Assembly (NCBI GenBank): GCA_029782365.1
Contig: JAKOUW010000202.1
Coordinates: 1-64,000 of the forward strand
DNA: 64,000 bases
Direction: 5' to 3'
Source of the DNA: Chloroflexota bacterium
Lineage (GTDB): Bacteria; Chloroflexota; Anaerolineae; Anaerolineales; UBA4823
Part shown: positions 41,974 to 51,197 of the stretch, piece by piece
How positions within the stretch are numbered: position 1 is the first letter of the stretch
Layout of the letters: every line of letters begins with the position of its first letter
Notes under the pieces: generated by a model
What the model was told of the DNA's origin: nothing
Seen by the model: the letters and a program-made list of their open reading frames with translations, nothing else
Databases searched by the model: none
Program-made: the position numbers and the translations under genes

Positions 41974-43452
41974 ATGGTACTGCCAGTTCCATTGGTTAGC
42001 CTGGTTTTATTTTTGCTGTTCTGGCTGCCTGATTTCAATTTTGCTGCGAATACTAACCAGAGGAACCTGGAGCTGGCAAGTGGTTTGATTGGTTGTGTTT
42101 ATATTGGCCTGGTGCATGGAGGGATGCTGCCGCGTTTGCAAGCGCGCACCTGGCTGCACTGGTTGTTGGCAGTCCTGGATGCTGTCATATTGAATCTCCT
42201 GCTCCTGCTAAGCCCATCGTTTCCGCCCACCATGATGTACGCATTGGTGATTATCACCATACTGTCAGGGGCCAGCCTGGCGGGTAGGTGGCCAACGTAT
42301 TTGTTTTTACTCTTTTTCCGGTTCATCCTAATTTTCCAGCCAAACACCGAAACAGGGCGCCTGATCGGAGGTTTGACCTGGGGTGGCAGCCTGGTGATCA
42401 CCGGGGTGGCGATCACTGAAATTGTGCTGCGCCTGGAAGACTTGGTAGTGGCAAAAATGAAACGCCTGGAAGCCATCAACCAGATCGCTCGCATCATATC
42501 AGCTACTATCGAAAAAGATGAAATCATACCCCGCTTGAACCAGGCGATACATGAGGCCATTGATGCCGACTCCCATTTCCTGGCTCTCGTCGAGGGCGAT
42601 ACACTGCACCTGCAGTGGTTTTATGATGAAAACCAGTTGTTTCCTGCTGTCAGTATACCGATTAAAGGCACGCTTTCACAATGGGTAGTGCAGAATAAAA
42701 AATCCCTCCGGCTGCGCAATGTCCCCAAGGAAGGCCCAAGGTACGGTATGGATTCATCCACTGTCGGGACAGAGCGCATGAGCCTGTCTTGGATCGGCAC
42801 ACCTTTGACGACTAACCAGGAAGTCATTGGCATCGTTGCCCTGGCATCCTACCGTACCAATGCTTTTCATCCAGAAGATCTCGAACTGCTGGAAAGCGTT
42901 GCTCAGCAGGCGGCAATGGTATTGGACAACGCCAATCACCACTCCGAAGCAGTTGACCAGTCTCGGCGCGATAGTATGACACAGGTTTTGAACCATGCTT
43001 ATTTTCTCTCCAAATTTACCGATTACACTGCTGATGAACGGCTCCACCCCTTATCATTGATGATGGTGGATATAGATTACTTCAAGCTATTCAATGATAC
43101 CTACGGCCATCTGACCGGTGATGTAGCACTGAAAGAAGTGGTAGCCTGCTTGAGACAATCTGTCCGCTCTACAGATTTGATCGGGCGGTGGGGAGGCGAG
43201 GAATTTGTCATCCTGCTGCCCAACACACATGCCAAAGACGCTGACCTGGCTGCAGCGCGCATACATAATCTGGTGAGCGTAAAAACAATTCTGTCGACTT
43301 CCGGGGAACCTTTACCACTGCCCACAGTCAGCATCGGGATTGCCGAGCTGCCAGACGAAACCACTCTCCTGGAAGTGCTGGTTCACCTGGCCGATCAGCG
43401 TATGTACGCAGCCAAGCGCAAAGGCCGCAACCAAACGGTGCTCGGCCCATAA
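41974..43452 (+). CDS. Membrane-bound diguanylate cyclase (GAF-GGDEF)
   Basis: 492 residues from ATG 41974 (AAGGAG 11 bases upstream). About five hydrophobic segments occupy 1-~150, a GAF-type domain spans ~170-330, and the GGDEF domain is C-terminal with the active signature GGEEF and an RSTD inhibitory site five residues before it. It should make cyclic-di-GMP in response to a membrane or ligand signal. The open frame continues 24 codons upstream to an ATT at 41902 that itself follows AGAAGGAG by eight bases (see findings), so the true start is uncertain. Confidence 0.92.
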   Translation: MVLPVPLVSLVLFLLFWLPDFNFAANTNQRNLELASGLIGCVYIGLVHGGMLPRLQARTWLHWLLAVLDAVILNLLLLLSPSFPPTMMYALVIITILSGASLAGRWPTYLFLLFFRFILIFQPNTETGRLIGGLTWGGSLVITGVAITEIVLRLEDLVVAKMKRLEAINQIARIISATIEKDEIIPRLNQAIHEAIDADSHFLALVEGDTLHLQWFYDENQLFPAVSIPIKGTLSQWVVQNKKSLRLRNVPKEGPRYGMDSSTVGTERMSLSWIGTPLTTNQEVIGIVALASYRTNAFHPEDLELLESVAQQAAMVLDNANHHSEAVDQSRRDSMTQVLNHAYFLSKFTDYTADERLHPLSLMMVDIDYFKLFNDTYGHLTGDVALKEVVACLRQSVRSTDLIGRWGGEEFVILLPNTHAKDADLAAARIHNLVSVKTILSTSGEPLPLPTVSIGIAELPDETTLLEVLVHLADQRMYAAKRKGRNQTVLGP

Positions 43453-43485
43453 ACTGCGAGAGCGAGTTAAATATTGCGCCAGACT

Positions 43486-44532
43486 TCAGGCTTTTTGCAA
43501 GACTTGCTGGAAGGCCTCTTGAGCCTGGTCAACAGCGTGATCATCGATCCAATAATGAGTCACCAGGCGAAAACGCCGGAGGCCAGTGGCACTGACTTTA
43601 ACCCGCCAATTCAACAGCGCTGCGGCGACTTGCTGTGCATTGAAGGGCACTTCGGGGGCCAGGTTAAAGAAAATCATGTTGGTAGCCGGAGAACCGGGGT
43701 CCAGCACAATACCAGGTAATTTTGCCAGGCCATCTGCCAGGCGATGAGCACGTGCATGGTCCTCTACCAGCCGGTCAATCATGGTTTCCAGAGCAACAAT
43801 GCCTGCGGCAGCCAGGACACCGGCCTGGCGCATGCCCCCACCCAGCATTTTGCGCACCCGGCGAGCGCGCTCAATAAACGCATTTGAGCCGCACAACACC
43901 GAGCCTACAGGCGCACACAACGCCTTGCTCAAGCAAAAAGTCACCGAATCGAGAGGCGCTGTCAGCTCTTTCGCGGGAACACCTAAATAAACCGCGGCGT
44001 TGAACAGGCGCGCTCCATCCAGGTGTACCTTAAGCCCGCGCCCGTGAGCAAAATCTGCCACCTGGCGGGTGTAGGCCACGCTTTGCACCGTCCCACCACA
44101 GCGGTTGTGGGTATTTTCGAGGGTTATCAGGCGAGTGTGTGGCTGGTGCGGGTCGTTATCCGGGCGCAATGCGGCCTGGATATCCTCCATGGCTATGGAG
44201 CCATCTGGCTGGTTGGACAGTTGGCAGGAGTGGACGCCTCCCAGCGCCGAGATGCCGCCAGCTTCGAATAAAAAGGTGTGAGCTTTGTTGCCCAGGATTA
44301 CTTCATCGCCGCGCTGGCAGTGGGCTAAAACCGCTGCCAGGTTGCCCATGGTGCCCGAGGGAACAAATAGGCCAGCCTCGTGTCCGGTCAGCGCAGCCGA
44401 CATCTCTTGCAGCCGGTTGATGGTGGGGTCCTCCATATAAACATCATCGCCCAGCGGCGCGGCGGCCATCGCAGCCAACATAGCCGGCGTTGGGTGAGTC
44501 ACGGTATCAGATCGCAGGTCAATGTACTCCAT
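43486..44532 (-). CDS. ltaE: Low-specificity L-threonine aldolase
   Basis: 348 residues. PLP fold-type I aldolase: [53 protein letters not shown], and [13 protein letters not shown] with the Schiff-base Lys. Cleaves threonine or allo-threonine to glycine and acetaldehyde. ATG 44532 follows GGAG by nine bases. Confidence 0.93.
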   Translation of the reverse strand: MEYIDLRSDTVTHPTPAMLAAMAAAPLGDDVYMEDPTINRLQEMSAALTGHEAGLFVPSGTMGNLAAVLAHCQRGDEVILGNKAHTFLFEAGGISALGGVHSCQLSNQPDGSIAMEDIQAALRPDNDPHQPHTRLITLENTHNRCGGTVQSVAYTRQVADFAHGRGLKVHLDGARLFNAAVYLGVPAKELTAPLDSVTFCLSKALCAPVGSVLCGSNAFIERARRVRKMLGGGMRQAGVLAAAGIVALETMIDRLVEDHARAHRLADGLAKLPGIVLDPGSPATNMIFFNLAPEVPFNAQQVAAALLNWRVKVSATGLRRFRLVTHYWIDDHAVDQAQEAFQQVLQKA

Positions 44533-44564
44533 GAAATATCTCCTTCAAAAAATACTGGGCAGTA

Positions 44565-45488
44565 TCACCGGCTGCGCAGGAAGGCGAGAATCCGGTTAAG
44601 CTCTTCGGACAGCGGGGCTTCAAATGTGCGTGGCAGGCGTTCGCCAGGCAGGCGAATAGTCAACCGGGCCGCATGCAGGAAATGTCGTTCCAGATCGATC
44701 GAAGAATGCTTGTGGCCATAAATGCGGTCCCCTGCCACCGGGCAGTTAATAAACGCTAGATGCAAGCGAATCTGGTGCGTCCGCCCAGTTAGAGGATGCA
44801 CTTCCAACAAAGTGTGGCGGGTGAAGCTCTCCAGCGTTTTATATTCGCTGATCGCTTCTCGCCCTTTATCGGGCGTCACCACAGACATGTGGCTGCGGTG
44901 TATGGCGCTGCGCCCGATGGCAGCTTCGATCCGGCCAACAGGGGTCGGCGGCTTGCCATCCACCAGAGCCAGGTAAACCTTTTGCGTCTTACGGTCACGA
45001 AACTGATCTTGCAGGAAACGGTGAGTCCGGTCGTTTTTAGCCAGCAGGATCAAGCCAGATGTATCCTTGTCAAGGCGGTGCACCACACCAGGGCGCTGTT
45101 CGCCGCCCACCCCTTCCATTTCAGGAGCATGAGCCAGTGCGGCATGCACCAAAGTACCGCTGAAATGCCCGATCGCCGGGTGCACAACCATCCCCGCAGG
45201 TTTGTTGATCACCATCACATCATCATTTTCAAACACAATCTGTAAGGGGATCGCTTCGGCTTTGAGCATGGTAGGCGCCGGTGCAGGCACCAACACGACC
45301 ACCTGAGACGGTTTTTCCAAGAGCTGACCAGCTTTGTGTGCTGGGATACCATCCACGGTGACGAATCCTGCTTTGATCAGACTTTGTAAGCGAGCACGCG
45401 AGAGTTCTGGCAGGCAGGAAACCAGGTACTTATCCAGGCGCTGTGCTTCAAGCCCGCCGAACTGAAACGCCCGGCGCGCATCAGGCAT
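44565..45488 (-). CDS. RluA/RluD-family pseudouridine synthase
   Basis: 307 residues from ATG 45488, overlapping the lspA stop by eight bases; GGAG lies six bases upstream. N-terminal S4 domain (RLDKYLVSCLPELSRARLQSLI) and catalytic domain with HRLDKDTSGLILLAKND, where the Asp attacks uridine, plus GRTHQIRLHLAFI. It probably modifies 23S rRNA in the RluD position set. Follows lspA, an arrangement often conserved in bacteria. Confidence 0.9.
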   Translation of the reverse strand: MPDARRAFQFGGLEAQRLDKYLVSCLPELSRARLQSLIKAGFVTVDGIPAHKAGQLLEKPSQVVVLVPAPAPTMLKAEAIPLQIVFENDDVMVINKPAGMVVHPAIGHFSGTLVHAALAHAPEMEGVGGEQRPGVVHRLDKDTSGLILLAKNDRTHRFLQDQFRDRKTQKVYLALVDGKPPTPVGRIEAAIGRSAIHRSHMSVVTPDKGREAISEYKTLESFTRHTLLEVHPLTGRTHQIRLHLAFINCPVAGDRIYGHKHSSIDLERHFLHAARLTIRLPGERLPRTFEAPLSEELNRILAFLRSR

Positions 45489-46047
45489 CTTTTTCTCCAC
45501 CAGCTTCTTCAACCGGATGTGAATCAGAAGGAGGAGCCTCGGCTTCAAGGCCAGCAGTTTTTTTGGCGAGCTGTTGTTCCTGGCGTTCCTTAATCAACAT
45601 CCCCAAGATGAGCACTGCGACGCCGATCGAGATCGAGCTGTCGGCAACGTTGAAAATGAAGAATGTTCCCACAGAGATAAAGTCCGTCACATAACCCTGG
45701 TACAACCGGTCAATTAAGTTGCCAACCGCGCCAGCGAACTGTAACACCAATGCCAGGCGCAAAAACCATTCTTCATGCTGGACGCGCGGATAATAATATA
45801 AGATAACCACCGAAACCACCATTGCCAGGATGGAAAAGACCAGGTTGCCATTCTGAAACATGCCAAACGCCGCACCGGTATTTTGAATGTGGTAAATGCG
45901 TGCGATCGGCATCAACCAATCCCACGGCGACCAGGCCTCTCCGATCGGTAAGCGTGTGCGCACCAACCACTTGGTCCATTGATCGAGAGCAATAATCAAG
46001 GCAGCAAAGCCGAGCAGTTCGGCATACAATCGTACGGTTTGTTTCAA
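45481..46047 (-). CDS. lspA: Lipoprotein signal peptidase
   Basis: 188 residues, TTG start with GGAGG seven to eight bases upstream. Four hydrophobic segments. The two catalytic aspartates are in GNLIDRLYQG and FNVADSSI; the N-terminal IIALDQWTKW and the NTGAAF loop are also present. Cleaves signal peptides from diacylglyceryl prolipoproteins, which fits the several lipobox proteins in this window. The C-terminal tail is unusually acidic and long. Confidence 0.95.
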   Translation of the reverse strand: MKQTVRLYAELLGFAALIIALDQWTKWLVRTRLPIGEAWSPWDWLMPIARIYHIQNTGAAFGMFQNGNLVFSILAMVVSVVILYYYPRVQHEEWFLRLALVLQFAGAVGNLIDRLYQGYVTDFISVGTFFIFNVADSSISIGVAVLILGMLIKERQEQQLAKKTAGLEAEAPPSDSHPVEEAGGEKDA

Positions 46048-46153
46048 CCAATCCTCCAGGTAACTCCCGTAAAGAGAGCTGTCTACTGGCTTATGAGCCA
46101 GGCAGAATACATTTTACCTTAGTTCTGGTTGATTCTACCTGTCTCTAAACCGT

Positions 46154-47257
46154 TTATCCCCCACAGTCCAATTCGAGCCTGACCAGGGCCCCTTTACCTG
46201 GCGGACTGAATGCTTCGATCTTTCCTCCGTGCGCTTCCACCAGGTAGCGGGCAATCGAAAGCCCCAGACCCATGCCGGTGGATTCGCTGGATTTATAAAA
46301 ACGGTCGAACACATAGGGCAAATCGGCAGGCGCGATGCCTGCTCCCTGGTCTTCCACTTCGATCGCCAATTTATGATCTGGCTCCAAATGGCAACGCAGT
46401 TCAATGAACCCACCGGTTGGCGAATGCTTCATTGCATTGTTCAACAGGTTGGTAATCACCTGGCGCAGGCGGGCCGGGTCTACATTGCACTGCGGCAAAC
46501 CATCAGTACAAATTACCTGAATAGTCACCTGTCCATCTCCCGGCTGAAAAGAAGCCGCCGCTTCGTGCAGCAGCAAAACCAGGTCTGTTGGTTCGCGGCG
46601 CAATTGCAAAGCGCCGCTTTCGGCCAGGGCCAGGGTGCGTAGATCCTCCACCAGCCGCTCCAGGATTTCTGTCTCTTCGAGCAGCGAGCGCAGATTTGCC
46701 TCAGACGGAGAGTAAACGCCATCCAGCATCCCTTCAAGGTTGCCGTGCAATATCGTCAGGGGAGTGCGCAGTTCATGGCTGACATCGGCCAACAGGTCAC
46801 GTCGATGCGTATCTGTGGCGTGCAGGCGGCTTAACATGCTGTTGAACGCCCGGCTCAAGGAGCGCAGTTCTGCAGGACCGCGCACTTCGACAGGCGTGGT
46901 GTAATCACCATTGGAAACTCGCTCGGCGGCGGCAAGCAGGTCATCCATCGGCATAGACATACGCTTTAACGCGGAAACCATCCCTGCCGTCAGGCCAATC
47001 GCAAATAAGAACCCAAAAAACGAGAAAAGCAGCCACCCTGGCTCAATATGCGGCCCGGGGATATCGAACAATCCCAGGAGTCTGCCTATCCAGGCCAGGG
47101 CGGCCCAAAACAATCCACCTATCAGCAGGTTGGCCAGCACAAACATGCAGCCCAGGCGGGCAAAACGGAAGCGAGGTCGATGGCGCGGCGGCCAGGGCTC
47201 GTTTTCGGGCCACCAGGGCGGTCGGCGGCGAGGTCTGGGCAATGGTAAGTGCATCAT
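46154..47257 (-). CDS. Two-component sensor histidine kinase
   Basis: 367 residues. Two membrane segments near the N-terminus (~30-55, 70-95) with only a short outer loop between them, then a HAMP domain (~95-150), HisKA H-box DVSHELRTPLTILHGN and HATPase motifs NLLNNAMKHS (N box), VEDQGAGI (G1), MGLGLSIARYLVEAHGG (G2). It has a proline/arginine-rich cytoplasmic N-terminus. Phosphorylates the response regulator encoded directly upstream (one-base overlap). Signal unknown; a His-rich membrane protein is encoded nearby. Confidence 0.93.
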   Translation of the reverse strand: MMHLPLPRPRRRPPWWPENEPWPPRHRPRFRFARLGCMFVLANLLIGGLFWAALAWIGRLLGLFDIPGPHIEPGWLLFSFFGFLFAIGLTAGMVSALKRMSMPMDDLLAAAERVSNGDYTTPVEVRGPAELRSLSRAFNSMLSRLHATDTHRRDLLADVSHELRTPLTILHGNLEGMLDGVYSPSEANLRSLLEETEILERLVEDLRTLALAESGALQLRREPTDLVLLLHEAAASFQPGDGQVTIQVICTDGLPQCNVDPARLRQVITNLLNNAMKHSPTGGFIELRCHLEPDHKLAIEVEDQGAGIAPADLPYVFDRFYKSSESTGMGLGLSIARYLVEAHGGKIEAFSPPGKGALVRLELDCGG

Positions 47258-47943
47258 CAGCGATCAGCGAATTTGTAACCGATCCCATATACTGAGAGAA
47301 TGTAGCGCGGCTGGCGGGGATCGGTTTCGATTTTGTGACGGATATTCTTAATATGGGCGTCTATTGCCCGTTCGTACGATTCAAAAGCGATGCCGTGGAT
47401 TGCGTCCAAGAGCTGGGCGCGGGTAAAGACGCGCCCGGGTTGACCCGCCAATGTCGCCAGCAGTTCAAATTCAGTTGGGGTAAGCGGCTGGAGAGAACGG
47501 TCAGCCGCGCTGACTTTCATGCGCGGTAAATCGAGCGTCAGGTCAGCGGCTTGCAAGCGTTCCGCTGATTCCTGCTGGTACTGCTCCTGCCGCCGGAATA
47601 GAACCCGCACACGCGCCACCAGCTCTTTGGGGCTGAAGGGTTTTGTCAGGTAATCATCGGCGCCCAATTCAAGGCCGACTAGCTTATCGCTTTCCTCGGC
47701 TCGAGCGGTGAGCATGATCACCGGCACATTTGAAAATTTGCGCAGCTCGCGAGTGACGTCCAGGCCATCCATCTGCGGCAGGCTTAAATCGAGAACAACC
47801 AGGTCTGGCAGATCGGCTCGCGCTTTTGCCAGCGCACTGCGGCCATCGACAGCGCTCAGCACGCTGAAACCAGCGCGTTCCAGGTAATCGCGCACTATCT
47901 GGACAATTTTCGCTTCATCGTCAACAACCAGAATTTTTTTCAT
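47257..47943 (-). CDS. OmpR/PhoB-type response regulator
   Basis: 228 residues from ATG 47943. Receiver domain with DDEAK, phosphoacceptor Asp in VVLDLSLP and KPFSPKELVAR; C-terminal winged helix with YERAIDAHIKNIRHKIE and YGIGYKF. Partner of the downstream histidine kinase. Confidence 0.95.
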   Translation of the reverse strand: MKKILVVDDEAKIVQIVRDYLERAGFSVLSAVDGRSALAKARADLPDLVVLDLSLPQMDGLDVTRELRKFSNVPVIMLTARAEESDKLVGLELGADDYLTKPFSPKELVARVRVLFRRQEQYQQESAERLQAADLTLDLPRMKVSAADRSLQPLTPTEFELLATLAGQPGRVFTRAQLLDAIHGIAFESYERAIDAHIKNIRHKIETDPRQPRYILSVYGIGYKFADR

Positions 47944-48078
47944 GATCATGAATTTATTATGCCATCAGCAGCCAGGCTGCCGACAATTCCCAGCAAAATA
48001 CAACGTTTCCCTTCAGCCTTGCCAGGCGTACTAGAAGTACCTGGCAAAGCCTGGGGAAATTATAAGCGATTTGGGCGT

Positions 48079-48489
48079 TTATTGCCCGGCGGGCGGCTCA
48101 GACTTTGGCTCGTGGGCGCGGCGGTGCCATTCATCGAACATCGGCGGAACGCCCTCACCGTGCATACCCGAGGGAGCGTGGTGCATTGGTCCGTGACCAT
48201 GCCAGACACGCGGTCCCCACAGCATGCGGCGGAAAGCGCCAAAAGCCAGGAACAGCAGGAAAAGAGGGATCAGGCAGGCCAGGAAACCAAACGGGGCCAA
48301 AAAGAACGGCGGGAAGAAATGCAGCCCATAGCCGTAACGATATACATCCCCAGGCACGCTGCCTGACTGGGCCAGGTTGGCGGCCGCGCCCTGGGTTATG
48401 CCCGCATTATAAGCGATGAAGGCAATCCCGGCAATCGCCGCCAGTAAAACAATTCCAGCTGCGATGCGAAATACGATGTGATTTTTCAT
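48079..48489 (-). CDS. Small His-rich membrane protein next to a two-component system
   Basis: 136 residues. Two hydrophobic segments (~8-27 and ~55-85, the second Phe/Pro-rich), then a soluble C-terminus rich in His, Trp and Met (WHGHGPMHHAPSGMHGEG). The His/Met cluster suggests metal binding, perhaps copper. It lies 130 bases upstream of the response regulator on the same strand and may be its target or an accessory sensor; there is no direct proof. Confidence 0.65.
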   Translation of the reverse strand: MKNHIVFRIAAGIVLLAAIAGIAFIAYNAGITQGAAANLAQSGSVPGDVYRYGYGLHFFPPFFLAPFGFLACLIPLFLLFLAFGAFRRMLWGPRVWHGHGPMHHAPSGMHGEGVPPMFDEWHRRAHEPKSEPPAGQ

Positions 48490-48615
48490 AGCAATCTCCT
48501 TTTCATATTTGAATCCTTTTTGATCGGTACCATGCTTGCATTATCGCTGGAGATTGTGAAGAGAGTGTGAAGACAGTTGGGAGAAATTATAGAGACAACC
48601 GAGGCAAACCCCGGC

Positions 48616-49482
48616 TTAGTCAGCTTGCTTTGTGGCTAAAAAGTCGAGTTGGTGAGCAATAAAAATCAGCTCAGCGCGCTCTACCTGTGCGTGGCGTGAT
48701 TTCAGCCAGTCCTGAAATCGCTGGGATTCCAGCTCGGGATGCCTGCCGAGTGATTGTTCGAAGAAATACAGGATATGGTGTAAAAAATAAGCTTCATCAT
48801 TGGGATAACTGCCAAAGCTGGGAAAGACCACCCAATCTGAAGAACCTGAGGCCTCGACCAACATGCCGTTGCGCCGCAGCAGATCGAAAAGATGCCGTCC
48901 AGAACGGCTGTCGCCAGAAGGCCTGCCATCGGTCACTCGCTCATCCATGCTGCGATGATACAAATGGATCACCAGCGCATCAAAAACGGGGTCGATAGCA
49001 GGCTCAAAGATGGTTTCGCCGTCGAAGTTGACCGTGAAATAACCCAGGCCGCCGGGTTTCAGCGCCAGTAGAAACTGGGGCAGAGCAGTGGGCAGATCAA
49101 ATAAATCCAGGAAGGCGTGGGCGATCAAAACATCCCAGGATGCCCGGTTTTCCCCACGCCCACAAAACGAAAGCGCATCCTCCGTTTGCAGGTTGACGCG
49201 CCATGCGCCGCCAGATTGGTTGGGAAACCTCTGCCTTTCGAGACGCTGTAAACCTCGGGTAATATTATCTGGATCATTATCGATCCCTAAGTATTCGCCC
49301 GCTGCCACGATACCAGCGGTTTCCAGGCGTTCCAACATCGTGCCGATCCCGGCGCCCAGTTCAAGGCAGCGCGGCGCTGGCAGGCGGTGCAGCCTGGCAG
49401 AGAACTGATCGAGCACAACCCGGTTCAACGCACGGTCATCGACTGTTTTCTTGGCTGCCAGGTATCGGGTGAAAGAATACAT
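48616..49482 (-). CDS. Class I SAM-dependent methyltransferase
   Basis: 288 residues from ATG 49482; the longer frame runs through the upstream gene. AdoMet motif I CLELGAGIGTMLERLE, a downstream acidic loop (GIDNDP) and motif ALKPGGLGYFTVNFD. Located directly after the GT4 glycosyltransferase and the pterin-synthase gene, so it probably methylates a small molecule made or decorated by these enzymes. Confidence 0.82.
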   Translation of the reverse strand: MYSFTRYLAAKKTVDDRALNRVVLDQFSARLHRLPAPRCLELGAGIGTMLERLETAGIVAAGEYLGIDNDPDNITRGLQRLERQRFPNQSGGAWRVNLQTEDALSFCGRGENRASWDVLIAHAFLDLFDLPTALPQFLLALKPGGLGYFTVNFDGETIFEPAIDPVFDALVIHLYHRSMDERVTDGRPSGDSRSGRHLFDLLRRNGMLVEASGSSDWVVFPSFGSYPNDEAYFLHHILYFFEQSLGRHPELESQRFQDWLKSRHAQVERAELIFIAHQLDFLATKQAD

Positions 49483-49486
49483 TATG

Positions 49487-50596
49487 TTACTCCAATTGCG
49501 CTTGTAAGAACTGCCGGATAGCGCGGCCGGTTTCCTGCCAGGAGGGAAAAGCCGAGAAGCGCAACCGTGCGGCCAAAGCCATGTTCGCCAGCCGCACCCT
49601 GTCGGTGGAAAGCCATTGCAAACGCTCTGCCAGGGCTGGCGCATCGCCCGGGGATATGAGATAGCCTTCCATCCCATTGCGAATAATTTCACTTGCCGCC
49701 CCTGCCATGGTAGCGATAGCCGGCAGGCCAAATCCCATGCCTTCCAGGTAAACGATGCCAAACCCTTCATAAGTAGATGGAGCAGCCATCACCTGAGCCT
49801 CTAGCAAACACTGAGCCAGGGCTTCGTCATCCAATACGCCGTGGAACTTAACTCGGTCGATCAATCCCAGCCTCTGCACCTGTCGCTGCAGTTGGCGCGT
49901 GTACGCCGGTTCCACTGCCAGGCTGCCAACTATCTCCAGGCGGCAGGCATTGGGTGGCAGCAAAGCCAGCGCTGCCAGCAGAGTATGCAGACCCTTGCGA
50001 GGAATAAGGTTGCCGACAAAAATAATCCTCAGCGGGCCTTTCAGGCCAGCGCGGCGGACAATTTGGTCTTCATCCGGCAGACCGCCCTGAAAACGGCTGC
50101 CAGCCGGATAGGCAATCAGGTGCGGCGCTTTTTGGACATTCTCATCCAGCGAGGCGACTGCCTTACGCGTGACCTCACTGTTGAAGACAAAACTGTCAAT
50201 CGTTTGGATATACCGTCTTTCGACGCTGGCGTACAGATTGTTTTGCCAGGCAGGACGCTGCTCGCTGCTGCGCAGGTGATGAACAATGCTGGTCAGGGGA
50301 TACAGCCGGCGCGCCGCAAGTCGCTGCCTGAGACGCCGGTTGAGAAGAAACAAAGATGGGTGGTTCAATTCATCCTGCAGCAAACAATCTACATCCAGGT
50401 TCGCCAGGCGGGTCAATAATGAAACTGAAAAATTTTGCGCCAGGCGCAGGGGGTAGCCTTGCCAGGGTTGGGAAAGGATTTCAACCCTGTCGCCCTGGCT
50501 GCGCAGGTATTCAACCAACTTTCGATCGTATAGAAAGCCGCCAGACAGGCTGTCCAGGCTGCCATAAATCACCAGGCCAACCCGCATTTGGACCAT
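49487..50596 (-). CDS. Family 4 glycosyltransferase (GT-B)
   Basis: 369 residues; a second ATG at 50587 is possible. GT-B fold: GGFLYDRKLVEYL N-terminal loop, RIIFVGNLIPRKGLHTLLAAL and EGFGIVYLEGMGFGLPAIAT (the EX7E retaining motif). Transfers a sugar from a nucleotide donor. Its ATG immediately follows the TGA of the pterin-synthase-like gene, so the two are coupled. Confidence 0.9.
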   Translation of the reverse strand: MVQMRVGLVIYGSLDSLSGGFLYDRKLVEYLRSQGDRVEILSQPWQGYPLRLAQNFSVSLLTRLANLDVDCLLQDELNHPSLFLLNRRLRQRLAARRLYPLTSIVHHLRSSEQRPAWQNNLYASVERRYIQTIDSFVFNSEVTRKAVASLDENVQKAPHLIAYPAGSRFQGGLPDEDQIVRRAGLKGPLRIIFVGNLIPRKGLHTLLAALALLPPNACRLEIVGSLAVEPAYTRQLQRQVQRLGLIDRVKFHGVLDDEALAQCLLEAQVMAAPSTYEGFGIVYLEGMGFGLPAIATMAGAASEIIRNGMEGYLISPGDAPALAERLQWLSTDRVRLANMALAARLRFSAFPSWQETGRAIRQFLQAQLE

Positions 50597-50974
50597 TCAA
50601 CGGCTTAGGCTGTAAGCCGCCCAGGCGATCTCGTTTTCCCACAAGCGCACCGTGATCGTGTGAATGTTGGGTGCCTGGATGCGCATGGCGAGCGCATCAC
50701 ACAACAAGCGGGAGAAACGCTCAATGCTTGGGTTCAGGTCTTTGAACTCTGGGAAATCATTCAGGGTTTGATCGCGATATTTTGCCGCCAGCTCATCCAG
50801 GGCCTTTTCGATTTCAACAATATCCACCAGATAGCCGTGGCGGTCAAGTTCCGCTCCGTCAAGCTGCAGTTCAAGCATGTAATGGTGTGAATGGCACTGG
50901 TTTTCATCGCCCCAGTCCCCCCCGATCAGGTAATGTTGAGCGATAAAATTACGTTTGACAGCCACAGAGTACAT
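50597..50974 (-). CDS. 6-pyruvoyl-tetrahydropterin synthase / QueD-family protein
   Basis: 125 residues from ATG 50974 with GGAGG seven bases upstream. The tunnelling fold shows FIAQHYL (first zinc His), NQCHSHHYML (catalytic Cys and the H-x-H zinc ligands) and LNPSIERFSRLLCDAL, with a final Glu in the ENEIAW segment. Family reactions act on 7,8-dihydroneopterin triphosphate. Linked to a glycosyltransferase and a methyltransferase, so it more likely feeds a pterin-type small molecule than queuosine; no queC, queE or folE is present here. Confidence 0.88.
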   Translation of the reverse strand: MYSVAVKRNFIAQHYLIGGDWGDENQCHSHHYMLELQLDGAELDRHGYLVDIVEIEKALDELAAKYRDQTLNDFPEFKDLNPSIERFSRLLCDALAMRIQAPNIHTITVRLWENEIAWAAYSLSR

Positions 50975-51197
50975 ACCCAAACCTCCAGCGAAAGATGGGT
51001 TGATTATATCAATACCTCATCACTTCTTAAAGTCTGTGATCCAAGTTGCCAGGGCAATCACAATTGAGCGGTTACTTCCCTCTGGAGGAAATATGCCTTT
51101 TTTCTACGGAATGCGGTTGCAATTGGTCTGCATGTTGCAGCGCCGTGTCCGATCACCCGCAGTATAATCCAATCGAAAATTCAACTAAGGAAAAGAT

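Noticed and set aside
48021-48050. Inverted repeat TTGCCAG..CTGGCAA as a terminator
   Set aside because: A stem with a bulge is present, but no U tract follows on either strand, so it is only a possible regulatory or weak terminator structure.
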